Below the pieces are notes generated by a model. It was not told where the DNA came from, searched no databases, and saw only the letters and a list, made by a program, of their open reading frames with translations. Position numbers and translations under genes: made by a program. DNA of 64,000 bases, taken from assembly GCA_964439625.1 (NCBI GenBank), contig CAYTPI010000017.1, positions 11,450-75,449 of the forward strand, given 5' to 3'. This document shows, piece by piece, positions 34,452 through 43,589 of the stretch (positions are counted from its first letter, which is position 1; every line of letters begins with the position of its first letter). This stretch comes from CAYTPI01 sp964439625 (lineage in GTDB: Bacteria; Chloroflexota; Anaerolineae; Aggregatilineales; UBA3940).

Positions 34452-34477
34452 AGAGGGCATCACGTTTGGTGCCCTCT
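34452..34477 (+). terminator. 11-bp hairpin between the aminotransferase and amidotransferase genes
   Basis: AGAGGGCATCA and TGGTGCCCTCT pair with one T-G wobble around a 4-base loop. No T-run follows, so it may slow polymerase or protect the mRNA end rather than terminate fully. Confidence 0.4.
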
Positions 34478-34497
34478 CTGATTCACGGGGGTAGGCT

Positions 34498-35205
34498 ATG
34501 AAAGTCGGCATTCTACATGCAGTCCCGCCAGACGAAGACATCGGCGCAGTCTCCGATGCTGATAAGCTGCGGCGTTTTTTGATGTCGGCAGATGCTAACA
34601 TCACCTTTAAGACCTATGAGGCCACACGCGGCGACTTGCCTACCGACCCGGCTGAGTGCGATGCTTATGCCATCACGGGCAGCCCCGCTAGCACCTACCA
34701 TGACAAAGAATGGATTCGCCAGACGGAAGCCTTCATCAGGGAGGCATACGCGCATGGCGCTAGGTTAATCGGCATTTGCTTTGGGCATCAGTTGATCGCC
34801 CAGGCCTTGGGCGGCAAAGTTGAACCGTCTGCGGCGGGCTGGCTGCTCGGTGTTGAGCCGTTTGAAGTAAGGGCTAAGCGCCCGTGGATGCAGCCAATGA
34901 AACCCACCGGGGTATACAACCTCTATTGGATCAACCACGATATTGTCACCGTTTTGCCGGAAGGTGCGGAAATCATTGGCTCGCACCCCGCTTGTGAGAC
35001 GGCGGCCTTTGCCATTGATGATCAGGTCTTGTGTATTCAGGCTCATCCGGAGCAACCAGCTGAGTTCCTCTTTCAGGTCGTCGACTACTTGGCTCCGGTC
35101 ACAACGCCACAAGAAACCCACCGGGCCCGCGAGACGCTCGAGTCACTTCAATCAGAAGGGTACCTGTTGAGTCATTGGATGATAAACTTCCTCAAATTTG
35201 GTTAA
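34498..35205 (+). CDS. Type 1 glutamine amidotransferase-like hydrolase (third amidotransferase of the locus)
   Basis: 235 residues of the GATase class I/GMP-synthase-amidotransferase-like group. Nucleophile Cys in GICFGHQLIAQALGG and the catalytic His/Glu in QAHPEQP are present. ITGSPASTYHDKEW forms the oxyanion-loop side. It is a different subfamily from the two PuuD-like genes. Proteins of this kind accompany GS-like ligases in aniline degradation (TdnT-like), where they are thought to control gamma-glutamylanilide. It is the last gene of the rightward run. Confidence 0.8.
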   Translation: MKVGILHAVPPDEDIGAVSDADKLRRFLMSADANITFKTYEATRGDLPTDPAECDAYAITGSPASTYHDKEWIRQTEAFIREAYAHGARLIGICFGHQLIAQALGGKVEPSAAGWLLGVEPFEVRAKRPWMQPMKPTGVYNLYWINHDIVTVLPEGAEIIGSHPACETAAFAIDDQVLCIQAHPEQPAEFLFQVVDYLAPVTTPQETHRARETLESLQSEGYLLSHWMINFLKFG

Positions 35206-35361
35206 CTCCCTGCGAGGGTTCTGCCACATAGAAAAGGAGAATAACGCTCAGGCAGACAAGAGAAGCTCGATTAGGACTTTTGACTACTGGTTTCGATGTT
35301 GACAGCCGTTATAATTTCTAACGGATTGAAACTAATTAAATTTTGACGGTTGCCATAGAAA

Positions 35362-36138
35362 ATGACAGACCAAACAGATGCCCGTAAAAACTACGCTGAA
35401 TACCTCGCACTAGACGCTTTACTGACGGCACAACTGCCCATGTCCGAGCATCTGGACGAGCTGCACTTCATTATTATCCATCAGGTGCATGAGTTGTGGT
35501 TTAAGTTGGCGATCCATTATTTGGAGCGCGTCCGAGATGCCATGGATGCTGACGACATACTAGAGGCAACGCGCCTATTGACACAAGTTGCGGGCATGTT
35601 CGAGAATGCACAACAGACTACCCAGCACTTGCACACGCTGCCACCGATGGCTTTTCACCGGTTCCGGTTGTTGTTAGCCCCCGGCTCTGGGCTGCAATCG
35701 TATCAATTCCGCGAGATCGAGTTCCTGTGTGGTCTACGCGATGAGCGCCACGTCAAGTGGGTACAACGGGTGCTGCCGACCAACCGCGAGTATGAAAGTG
35801 TCTGGGGCAGGCTGCAACAACCTTCAATCAACGAGGCCTTCCGTGCACTTTTGGAACGCCACAACATAGATGCCGCTTCAGTTTATGCGACCCCGGAAGA
35901 GCACCCTGCGCTCTACCAACTCTGCGATGTGCTGTCTGTGCTAGATCAACGTATTATTGACTGGCGCTTCGCCCATATTCAGTTGGTAGAACGGACGATT
36001 GGCACATCAGTTACTGGGACGGGCGGCACCATGCACGATTATCTTCGCAGCACACTGGATCGGCGCTTATTCCCTGAGTTGTGGGAGGCGCGCAACATTC
36101 TATCTGCTCGCGTTAACCAAGGCGCTAAGCTGACTTAG
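35362..36138 (+). CDS. kynA: Tryptophan 2,3-dioxygenase
   Basis: 258 residues. TDO landmarks: LDELHFIIIHQVHELWFKL (substrate-binding region), FHRFRLLLAPGSGLQSYQFREIE, the heme-ligand His in FAHIQLVERTIG, GTGGTMHDYL and FPELW at the end. It opens the indole ring of tryptophan to N-formylkynurenine using heme and O2. It stands alone: 156 bases after the amidotransferase and convergent with the next gene, with no kynurenine pathway partner in the window. A TATAAT at 35310-35315 may be its -10 but lacks a good -35. Confidence 0.93.
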   Translation: MTDQTDARKNYAEYLALDALLTAQLPMSEHLDELHFIIIHQVHELWFKLAIHYLERVRDAMDADDILEATRLLTQVAGMFENAQQTTQHLHTLPPMAFHRFRLLLAPGSGLQSYQFREIEFLCGLRDERHVKWVQRVLPTNREYESVWGRLQQPSINEAFRALLERHNIDAASVYATPEEHPALYQLCDVLSVLDQRIIDWRFAHIQLVERTIGTSVTGTGGTMHDYLRSTLDRRLFPELWEARNILSARVNQGAKLT

Positions 36139-36162
36139 TGCTCGCTTTAGGTGTTTCGCCGT

Positions 36163-37569
36163 CTAAAATAGAAAAGTAAAATCTAATCGTTGGAAGTACG
36201 GTACCTGCGTGTTGACGATTGCCAACAGGTTCATGGTGAAGATTATTAGGATGAAGCAGGCTGGCAGCAGTTTTTTTGTTTTGTCTGATAGCCCACTCAG
36301 TCCGAGAATCAAGAGGGTAGACAGTGGGATAACAGCAACCAGAAAGTGCCGTGCGGTAGGGATGTAACGCTCTGGCTGGATGCGCATCAGGTGCATGAGG
36401 AAGGCGAGAATAACTACTACCTCCATCAGGATAAAGTGTTTGGTGACTGTTTCAGGGTGCGGGTGGCTAAACCACCAGCGCCCCAGTCCGTAAACGGCAG
36501 CGAGACTAAAGACCAGAACGATGCCATTCATTAACGTTGTGTAACTTGGTACACCACTTGCAATGCCAGACCAATACGAGACGAACAGCCAGACCAACGG
36601 ATCGACAAAGCCTGCTGCCCCATACTGCTGAAATTGTGCGAGAAAACTACGGGTGAGTGAGGTGAGGTTAACGCCCCCTGAAATCGCGAATGTTTGGTCA
36701 AACGCACGCGTAACGGTCATGGTTGCATCACCTAGGAACAACAACACAGCGATGATCAATAATGCGCCGACTGGCACAAACATAACCGCCAACTTTAAGA
36801 GTGTTTGCTTCTGGAAGTGGGCAAGGAACAAGGCCGCCAAGCCAACTGGGAGCCCTAGCAGCGAGGTAGATTTCATCAAGAGACACAAGCCAAGGGCCGC
36901 CAGCCATAGCACATAGGGCCACAGGCTCGTCGGCTTCTCGATCAATAATACGGATGCCAACACCATGCAACTGACAGCAAACACAGCCCCGACATCATTA
37001 TTAAGGGAACTCATCGTCGTCAGGTAGCCGGTAGTGATGCCAATCAAGAGTGCGGTGGCAACGGCGAGATAGGGCTTGCGGGGCATAAATACACGATTGA
37101 TACTGTATGCCATCACACCGACAAGCATTGACAGCAGCACTGACAGAATTCGGCTGGTTCGCACTTCGGCAATGACGCTCTGTGCCCCGGTGGTTCGCCA
37201 AGCTGCGGCGTTTAACATGTAGTAGCCAGGGAGTTCATCAAACTGCCAGCCTGACTTGCCAATTTCAAGGCAGTGGGCTGCTGTTGCTTCACAGGGGTCG
37301 GTCTGTTCCTGATACTCATCGTAGGAGGTCAACGGATCGGTAAAACGATCATAGATGCCCGGAATGGCTTCGCCCTTGGTGGGGCGGCGGTTATTCTCAC
37401 GTAAAAAGTAGATGTATTCATAGTGGGTTGTCTCGTCATAAAAAGCCCAGATTGGTGTCGAAAAGGCGTGGAAAAAACCCAGTACCGCGAATAGTATTAA
37501 AGTAATAGACAGCGTCTGTTTTGGGTTAATTTGACTGCGGTTGCTCAGGTCTAGGATGTTTCTTGGCAT
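36163..37569 (-). CDS. GT-C-like polytopic membrane protein (DUF2142/glycosyltransferase type)
   Basis: 468 residues, about 10-11 membrane helices. The first extracytoplasmic loop carries FYDETTHYEYIYFLRENN, an acidic/aromatic motif at the usual GT-C catalytic position, followed by a ~70-residue loop with two Cys residues (TDPCEATAAHC), possibly a disulfide. A short RIQPERYIPTARHF loop near the end resembles the C-terminal acceptor loops of these proteins. It probably transfers a lipid-linked sugar outside the membrane; donor and acceptor are unknown. Confidence 0.65.
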   Translation of the reverse strand: MPRNILDLSNRSQINPKQTLSITLILFAVLGFFHAFSTPIWAFYDETTHYEYIYFLRENNRRPTKGEAIPGIYDRFTDPLTSYDEYQEQTDPCEATAAHCLEIGKSGWQFDELPGYYMLNAAAWRTTGAQSVIAEVRTSRILSVLLSMLVGVMAYSINRVFMPRKPYLAVATALLIGITTGYLTTMSSLNNDVGAVFAVSCMVLASVLLIEKPTSLWPYVLWLAALGLCLLMKSTSLLGLPVGLAALFLAHFQKQTLLKLAVMFVPVGALLIIAVLLFLGDATMTVTRAFDQTFAISGGVNLTSLTRSFLAQFQQYGAAGFVDPLVWLFVSYWSGIASGVPSYTTLMNGIVLVFSLAAVYGLGRWWFSHPHPETVTKHFILMEVVVILAFLMHLMRIQPERYIPTARHFLVAVIPLSTLLILGLSGLSDKTKKLLPACFILIIFTMNLLAIVNTQVPYFQRLDFTFLF

Positions 37570-37679
37570 AACTGTTTACTCGGCTGGTTAGTCGTTCACT
37601 GTCTATTGTGTACGCTTAAGGATAGGAGAGCAATCAATGGGTAGCGACGACAAAATAAAACAACGATGGTGTGTGAGCC

Positions 37680-39415
37680 GTGCTCAAAGCGCTATTTAAC
37701 ATGCTGGCACTTAGTACTGCAATTATTCTTGTCTTTGTGTACCTGTTTGGCTTGAGCCTTCGGCACTTAGAAAAGCTGCCAACGCTTTATAAACGGTTGG
37801 TGCTGGGGCTTACCTTCGGGACGTTTGGCCTCGTTAATGTGATGACGACAACGACAATTGTGCCGGGGCTGGTCATCGATGGTCGCAATGCGTTTGTGAT
37901 TGTTGCCAGCGTCTTCGGTGGCTGGGTCAGTGGCGCAGTTGCAACAGTGATGATTCTGGCTTACCGCGTTTTTGTGATCGGCGGAATGGGTGCTTGGCCG
38001 GCTGCCCTCAACTTGGTGCCGATAATTTGGATTGGCGTTTATTGGTATAAACGCGACAGCGTACCGACAGCACTTCAATGGCTGTATCTTGGCTGCTGGT
38101 GTTGGCGTCAGTTTGGGCATTGCTTCCAGTTGATGCTGCCCGTCAGTTTAGCCAGTCTTTCGTGCCGATTGGCCTAGTATTCTACCTCGTGATGCCGCTG
38201 TTGATGGGCCTGTTAATCGCCCGCGAATACTGTCGTCTTGATCTGATTGAGGCACTCCGCCGAAGTGAGCAACGCTTTCAGATATTGTTTAACCAGTCAT
38301 TCTAATTTATGAGCTTATTAGACACTGATGGTACGGTGTTGGAAACCAATCAAACGGCGTTGCTCTTCGGTGGCTTAACCGAGGAAAAGGTGATCGGCAA
38401 ACCCCTTTGGGAGGCTTCGTGGTGGGCGTATTCAACCGTCGTCCAAGATCTTTTGAAGGACGCGATTGCACGTGCGGCAGAAGGCGAATTTATTCGCTAT
38501 CCAGAACAAGTGATGGGGAGTGACAACGCTTTAGTGACCATCGACTTTTCTATCAAGCCAATTCTGGATCCAGACGGACGTGTGTACCAGCTAATCTCTG
38601 AAGGTAGAGATATTACCAGTGAACTGGAGACCAGCGAACGGCAGCTTCAATTAACTCTGCAACGTGAAATGAACGAGCTTATCCGGCAGTTTGTTCAAGA
38701 TGCATCACACCATTTGCGGACTCCGTTGACCATTATGACCACCACATTGTTTCTGGTTGAGAAGACGGCTGAGACAGCGCTTGACGCAAGCGGTGATGAT
38801 AACTAAAAGATGTACGCAAGTGCGTTGCGAACAATTATAGGTAAAGTGCCAAATATGCGTCGTGCTCTGACGGACTTGACGCACGTTATTAAAGAACTGC
38901 TGCAATTGGCTCAGGCATCGCCGATCCAACAGGTAGCACCTGAACGAACTGATGTCATAGAAACTATCCACGAAGAACTGGCACAATACCGAGACCTGAT
39001 TGCAAAAACGGGTCTCTCATTGACTTTCCACAACGTATCTCTGCCAGTCTATGCCCAAATTGGATCTAAGGATCTTCGCTACATTGTGCAAAACTTGATC
39101 GAGAATGCCATTCGCTACACACCAAAAGATGGTTCTATTGCCATTGGGATTGAACGAGAACCCGGATATGTATGGTTACAGGTTAAAGACACGGGAATTG
39201 GCATCGCCCAAAAAGACTTAGCAAGAATATTTGAGCGCTTCTACCGGACAGAGGCCGCCCAACTGCATTCACATGGGGGTACCGGTTTAGGGTTAGCCAT
39301 TGTTAGAAAGAAGGTTGAGGCCTATGGTGGTCAGATTAGTGTGGACAGCACAGTAGGCGAAGGGTCAGTGTTTCGCGTGCGCTTGCCAGCCGCCAGCACC
39401 AAACCCTTAACATAA
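37680..39415 (+). pseudogene. Broken sensor histidine kinase (5TM-LYT, PAS, HisKA, HATPase)
   Basis: The parts of one kinase lie in order. A LytS-type 5TM receptor (GTFGLVNVMTTTTIVPGLVI, VFGGWVSGAVATVMILAYR) runs from a GTG at 37680. There is a frame change near 38075-38100, the last helices, then a PAS domain interrupted by TAA at 38303-38305 (NQSF-stop-FMSLLDTDGTVLETN). HisKA has its His in DASHHLRTPLT. A second TAA at 38804-38806 precedes the dimerisation helix and ATPase (NLIENAIRYT, DTGIGI, GGTGLGLAIV). Both TAA codons stand where relatives carry Gln, so each needs only CAA to TAA. Three independent lesions make it a pseudogene, yet the rest is well kept, so decay is recent. Confidence 0.85.
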
Positions 39416-39481
39416 AGCATTGTAGAAACGCTTGTATCCTAGGTGTACAGATCCATGGCACCATGGTACACTTCTTCCGCT

Positions 39482-41713
39482 ATGAACACCCTCGAATGGA
39501 TCATCTGGGCAGGGGCACTCCTGCTTACTGGCGCCTACGTTACGTGGCGCTATAGAAGTTGGCGCAGCACTTTGCTTATTTTGATGGTAGTTGCTGTTCC
39601 GCTGGCGTTATCACTTGACCGGATGACTCAGTTTATGACCATCGATGAGCCTTACTTCACGTTTGAGGCCAATTATCTGGCAAGTATGTCTGAAACGCGC
39701 TTCTGGTTTGAGTATGGCGGCAAGTTTCGGACGTCTTACATGGTCTATGCCATACCAATGCGCGCCTTTTCCCTTATCGCGCCGAATTGGACGGAAGTCC
39801 AAGACTATACATTGTTGAAGGTAGCGAGTTGGCTTGTTAGTTTTGTTTTGCTGGGCCTAACCCATTGGCTGCTGGAACGTGAATTTATTGCAGACGTCCG
39901 CAGTCGCCCAGCGTTTTTCCTGCTGTTTTTTGTGACGTATTTGCTGTTGCCTGTGAATGATGCCATTCTGAGGGCCTTTACCTACGATGCGCTATCTCTG
40001 CAATTGGGCGTGTTGGCTGTCATTCTAATCGTGGTGGCGTTTCGGCAAAGTAGCCCACAGGTGGGGCTTATCGCTGTCCTCGCTGTTTTTCTGGCAGCAC
40101 AGGAAAAACCCAATATTGCTCCGATTTTGTTTGTAATCATCCCGCTTTATGCCTATCTTGGGGCATCGATCAATGCGCGCGGCAGAGATTCTTTGACTTT
40201 GCTCGTCAAAGGGCCGTTGACCTATCTCGGTATTGCAATGATACTGACATTGGGGCTCAGTTTAATAGAAGCAACTTTGTTGACGGCCGCTCGTAATTTT
40301 CGCGATGGTCTGCTGTTATTCCCCAGCATTATTGACCCCTACACATCGTGGGCTCAGTCAGTCAGTACGTTTACATTTGGGGTGACGGTGTCGTCAGGGG
40401 GCAACATCCTTGTGTTGTTAGCAACAATTGCCCTTTTTTATGTCGGCACACTATCAGTGATTGCATCTGATTGGCTGTTAAAACAAGTTGGTGAGGTGCA
40501 GGTGCTTCAGCCGCTGCTCAAGTGGGGCGCGGCCTTGCTGCTGATCGCTGTTATTGGGCTGGGCCTCTACGGTGCGCTGGGTGTAGAGGGGTATCTGGCT
40601 GGCGTCCGTCCGATTGAAGCGGGCAGCTATGCTCCGGCAACTACCAACCCCTTTATGGGCGGTGCTCGCTACTTTGGTGCGGAGACTTTCTTGGGGCATA
40701 CACTTTCCTTTGTCGCCTACCAATGCGGCCTTGTGTTAACGGATGTGCCGACTGTCTTTTGGGCGTTAGCAGCGGGTACGATGCTGCTGAGTCTATTTGT
40801 GCGCCTAGAGCGATCTGTGGTGCGGCAGGCTGACGCTAGTTCAACCCCGTTGACCTTGCAACTGGCAGGGGCTTCATCCTACAATAAAATGAGAGTATGG
40901 TTGCTCCCGCTCAGCACGGTGACGCCTGAACCGTATACGGACTCGCTGCGGGAAAACACGCTCTGGACGCGTTCGGCAGTCGGCCGGTTCCGCTTACGAC
41001 CATCAGGCAGCCAATCAATGGTTGGGCTTTACTTAGCCTTAATCGGTGGCCTGTTGCTGCCGATTGCCTTTGGCGTCTTCAACATTCCCTATCCTGTTCC
41101 CTATTCATCCCGCTATATGAACGTCGGCGTTGTGCTGATCGTGCTGATGCTGTGTGTGATCGCATGGCAGCGTATTCAGATTCTACGCCCAGTGTGGCAG
41201 TATATCCTTGTGGGTGGTTACATTATGCTGTTCATCGCTGAACTGCTGCCATTTGGCCCGTTCTATGGTGCCTTCCGTCCTATCTGGCTGAACCCATCTG
41301 AAGAGATGCAAGCTGGCGTCGCAGTACCGGCATGGGGCGGTTGGGGCGAAGAAGTGATGCAAGTCGGTATACTTATTCAGGAACAGTGTGGGCAAGACGA
41401 CCCTGCTGCTGATGCACCAGCTTGGGCCAGCCAACCCTGCGATGCGATTGACTTCTACGGGGCATTTCCTGGCATTTGGTTCATCAGCCCAACAGAAATG
41501 ATTAACACCAGTCTCAGTGTTGATCCATTCACCTACACGGATGAAACAGACTATTGGATCGTTTCTCGCTCTGCATTAATCATTGGCTGGGCCAGCATTC
41601 CTACCATCGAACCAGAAGCCACATTAAGCTATCGCGACTATTCATATGCGTGGGTATACCAAGGAAGTAAGCTGGCAGAATCCGGTTATTTTGGGTCTGA
41701 TCGACGTGAGTAG
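39482..41713 (+). CDS. Large polytopic membrane protein, GT-C-like
   Basis: 743 residues from the ATG at 39482; GTG 39443 and ATG 39455 in frame add 9-13 hydrophilic residues and have no ribosome site either. About 12-13 membrane helices with FMTIDEPYFTFEANYLA after the second helix, an acidic motif (DEPYF) where GT-C enzymes hold the catalytic Asp. A long extracytoplasmic C-terminal region (~610-743) is rich in Trp, Asp and Glu and contains two Cys. No exact family recognised; cell-surface sugar transfer is a guess. Transcribed away from the dead kinase. Confidence 0.6.
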   Translation: MNTLEWIIWAGALLLTGAYVTWRYRSWRSTLLILMVVAVPLALSLDRMTQFMTIDEPYFTFEANYLASMSETRFWFEYGGKFRTSYMVYAIPMRAFSLIAPNWTEVQDYTLLKVASWLVSFVLLGLTHWLLEREFIADVRSRPAFFLLFFVTYLLLPVNDAILRAFTYDALSLQLGVLAVILIVVAFRQSSPQVGLIAVLAVFLAAQEKPNIAPILFVIIPLYAYLGASINARGRDSLTLLVKGPLTYLGIAMILTLGLSLIEATLLTAARNFRDGLLLFPSIIDPYTSWAQSVSTFTFGVTVSSGGNILVLLATIALFYVGTLSVIASDWLLKQVGEVQVLQPLLKWGAALLLIAVIGLGLYGALGVEGYLAGVRPIEAGSYAPATTNPFMGGARYFGAETFLGHTLSFVAYQCGLVLTDVPTVFWALAAGTMLLSLFVRLERSVVRQADASSTPLTLQLAGASSYNKMRVWLLPLSTVTPEPYTDSLRENTLWTRSAVGRFRLRPSGSQSMVGLYLALIGGLLLPIAFGVFNIPYPVPYSSRYMNVGVVLIVLMLCVIAWQRIQILRPVWQYILVGGYIMLFIAELLPFGPFYGAFRPIWLNPSEEMQAGVAVPAWGGWGEEVMQVGILIQEQCGQDDPAADAPAWASQPCDAIDFYGAFPGIWFISPTEMINTSLSVDPFTYTDETDYWIVSRSALIIGWASIPTIEPEATLSYRDYSYAWVYQGSKLAESGYFGSDRRE

Positions 41714-41761
41714 AGCAACCTTGTGCCACACAAAGATCGTCAGTTAAGGAGCTGCACACAT

Positions 41762-42286
41762 ATGGGGAAGACAAAATCAGTATTTATGGTTCTTATTGTT
41801 ATGATGCTAGCACTCGTGGGTTGTGAGTTCGGTGGTGGCGAGCCACCAGACGTTGGGGATAGCGGTGGTCTAAACTTTAATGTGCGCCCGGCTGGGGAGC
41901 GCCCCACTGCCACCTTTGCCCCTACCGAAATCCCAGAGCTGACGCTTGGGGAAGATGGTCGTGAAACGACAATTGAAGACTCGTTGGAAATCAACGGACG
42001 CTGGGGTAACTCACTGCTTCAGGGTGAGGCCCACAACTATACCTTTGAAGGGACTGCTGGGCAGCAGTTGGCGATTACCGTGCAGCGTGTTGGTGATAGT
42101 GGCAACCCAGCCTTCGACCTCTACGGCCCCGACAATAAACTAATCCTTGGGGATGCTCTTAGTGGGTTTAATCGCTACGATGCCATGGCTGACGTAGACC
42201 TCCCGGCCGACGGCAGCTACACCATCCGGGTGTACATGTATGATGTCCAACGAGGTAGCTACGCCATCAACTTGTTGGAACGTTAA
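41762..42286 (+). CDS. Lipoprotein with PPC-like beta domain
   Basis: 174 residues from the ATG at 41762 (AAGGAG 9 bases upstream). The signal peptide ends in LALVGC, a lipobox. A Pro/Thr-rich linker with TATFAPTEIPEL follows. Residues ~85-174 form a bacterial pre-peptidase C-terminal (PPC)-like domain: GEAHNYTFEGTAGQQLAITV, DLYGPDN, LPADGSYTIRVY, ending in GSYAINL. PPC-like domains are surface-exposed beta modules with binding or folding roles. No enzyme is attached here. A strong terminator follows. Confidence 0.75.
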   Translation: MGKTKSVFMVLIVMMLALVGCEFGGGEPPDVGDSGGLNFNVRPAGERPTATFAPTEIPELTLGEDGRETTIEDSLEINGRWGNSLLQGEAHNYTFEGTAGQQLAITVQRVGDSGNPAFDLYGPDNKLILGDALSGFNRYDAMADVDLPADGSYTIRVYMYDVQRGSYAINLLER

Positions 42287-42311
42287 GCTGATATCTTCTT
42301 GATGAATGCAA

Positions 42312-42348
42312 AAATGGGGTCCCTTGTTTCACTAAAGGGACCCCATTT
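42312..42348. terminator. Bidirectional terminator between convergent genes
   Basis: A perfect 14-bp stem (AAATGGGGTCCCTT with its exact complement) around a 9-base loop, A-rich on the left and T-rich on the right (TTATTTTTG). It serves the lipoprotein gene from the left and the HEAT-repeat gene from the right. Confidence 0.9.
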
Positions 42349-42370
42349 ATTTTTGTTACCTAGTTGTGGC

Positions 42371-42889
42371 TTAGCTACCACGTCGGGCTTCGAGCGCAGC
42401 TAAAGCGCCAGGCGAGCCAATTTTTTCTAGAGCACGCGCAGCATATTTGGCAACGTGCTTATCTTCATCATTGAGAGCGTTCACAAGCTCGGGCACCGCG
42501 CTGGCATCACCGATGTTGCCCAAGACGACCGCTGCCATACGACGTGTTCCAGCGCGGTCTTCATCTAGTAACGGGACAACCTCGCGTGGGTCGCCAATGG
42601 TGCGCAGAGCTTTAGCTGCCAGAGAACTCGCAAATAGATACTCTTGAGCATCAGCATGGTTGGCGACGACTTCGCGTAGCAGGGCAGCCGCACGGGGGTC
42701 ACCAATTTCGCCGAACACAGTCAGGAGCTGGAGCCGTGCGTTACCACGCACAGTCGGGAACATCTCCAGCAGTTCCGGGACGGCCTCTGCGCCCAGCTCG
42801 ACCAAGGTCGCAAATGCTGCCTTGCGGATCAGTTCGTCCATGTTGTTAAGGTCAATGATCAGCTCAAAGAGATCGATGTCTTGTGTCAT
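42371..42889 (-). CDS. HEAT-repeat protein
   Basis: 172 residues made of about five HEAT/PBS-lyase-type repeats of ~30 residues, with the recurring pattern AA.LLREV or AVPELV followed by ALRTIGDPREVVPLL and VVLGNIGDASAVPELV. No catalytic residues. HEAT solenoids bind other proteins or act as phycobilin-lyase-like scaffolds; here the partner is unknown. Preceded by GGAGA and followed by a shared terminator, so it is monocistronic. Confidence 0.85.
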   Translation of the reverse strand: MTQDIDLFELIIDLNNMDELIRKAAFATLVELGAEAVPELLEMFPTVRGNARLQLLTVFGEIGDPRAAALLREVVANHADAQEYLFASSLAAKALRTIGDPREVVPLLDEDRAGTRRMAAVVLGNIGDASAVPELVNALNDEDKHVAKYAARALEKIGSPGALAALEARRGS

Positions 42890-43167
42890 AGTGGGTCTCC
42901 CAACTCAAATGAGCGGCACGCTGCGCTGCGAGCTTATTGGTGTGATTGGCTTACCTGCTCGTAGAGAGATTTAAGGAGAGCAGCAGAGCATACCAGAAAA
43001 ATAAAGACACATTCCCCTCAATGTACCTGAACAAAATAGTACCATATTTAGGAAACTGGAAGTTACTCCGCTAATGGGTTTCTTGTGCCGAACAAACGCT
43101 GTTATGACACGGGGGCGGATGCAGGCAGCTAGGGTGCCCGCTATAGACTGTTGAGCGAGCGTGGTCC

Positions 43168-43500
43168 TCAACTAGATTGTTTGCTGTCTAAACTCGGCTG
43201 GCCCGGTAACTCTGGCGCATCGGGTGCTGGCGCTGGGTTTTCTGGCACTGGCGCTGGCGCCAGGCGGAAGTAGCGTTCAATCGCCTTCAAGTCAGCGTCA
43301 AGGTCGGGGCGCATCGCCCGTGGGTGCACCACTCGATGGATTTGTACGAACACTGTCAGGAAGTCAGCAAGGTAGTCCTCACGACTGCGTTCTTGGCTCA
43401 GTTCTGGGTCGTAGGTGCTGACCATCTGGTTGGCAAGCTCCCAGCAACGTTCAAACACAGCCGTTTCGAGCACTTGGCTCTCGGCGTTTTCAGAAACCAT
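43168..43500 (-). CDS. Hypothetical protein
   Basis: 110 residues. An AAAGGAGC site 5 bases before the ATG supports it as a real gene. Residues 1-80 look helical and charged, with SREDYLADFLTVFVQIHRVV; residues 80-110 are Pro/Ala-rich (APAPVPENPAPAPDAP). No signal peptide or membrane segment. No family recognised. It lies 89 bases after the FHA gene in the same direction and may be co-transcribed. Confidence 0.6.
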   Translation of the reverse strand: MVSENAESQVLETAVFERCWELANQMVSTYDPELSQERSREDYLADFLTVFVQIHRVVHPRAMRPDLDADLKAIERYFRLAPAPVPENPAPAPDAPELPGQPSLDSKQSS

Positions 43501-43589
43501 ACATTGCTCCTTTTGCGGGGCGATTGGTAAAATGCCGCTCTTGGTAGAGCGGCTTCTATCGTTTGTTTAGATTGTGTCAGGCTGATTGG

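Noticed and set aside
35362..36138. Tryptophan dioxygenase as a step of the amine pathway
   Set aside because: It has its own upstream gap, lacks the MarR palindrome, and no kynurenine enzyme is present. Co-location alone is weak evidence.
38303..38806. Stop-codon reassignment or programmed readthrough at the two TAA codons of the kinase
   Set aside because: Other genes in the window end normally at TAA, no readthrough or selenocysteine-type element was seen, and the same gene also carries a frameshift. Simple decay explains all three lesions.
42971..43171. Possible 66-residue gene on the minus strand
   Set aside because: No ribosome site, no family resemblance and unlikely composition; the 278-base gap 42890-43167 seems to hold only control sequence.
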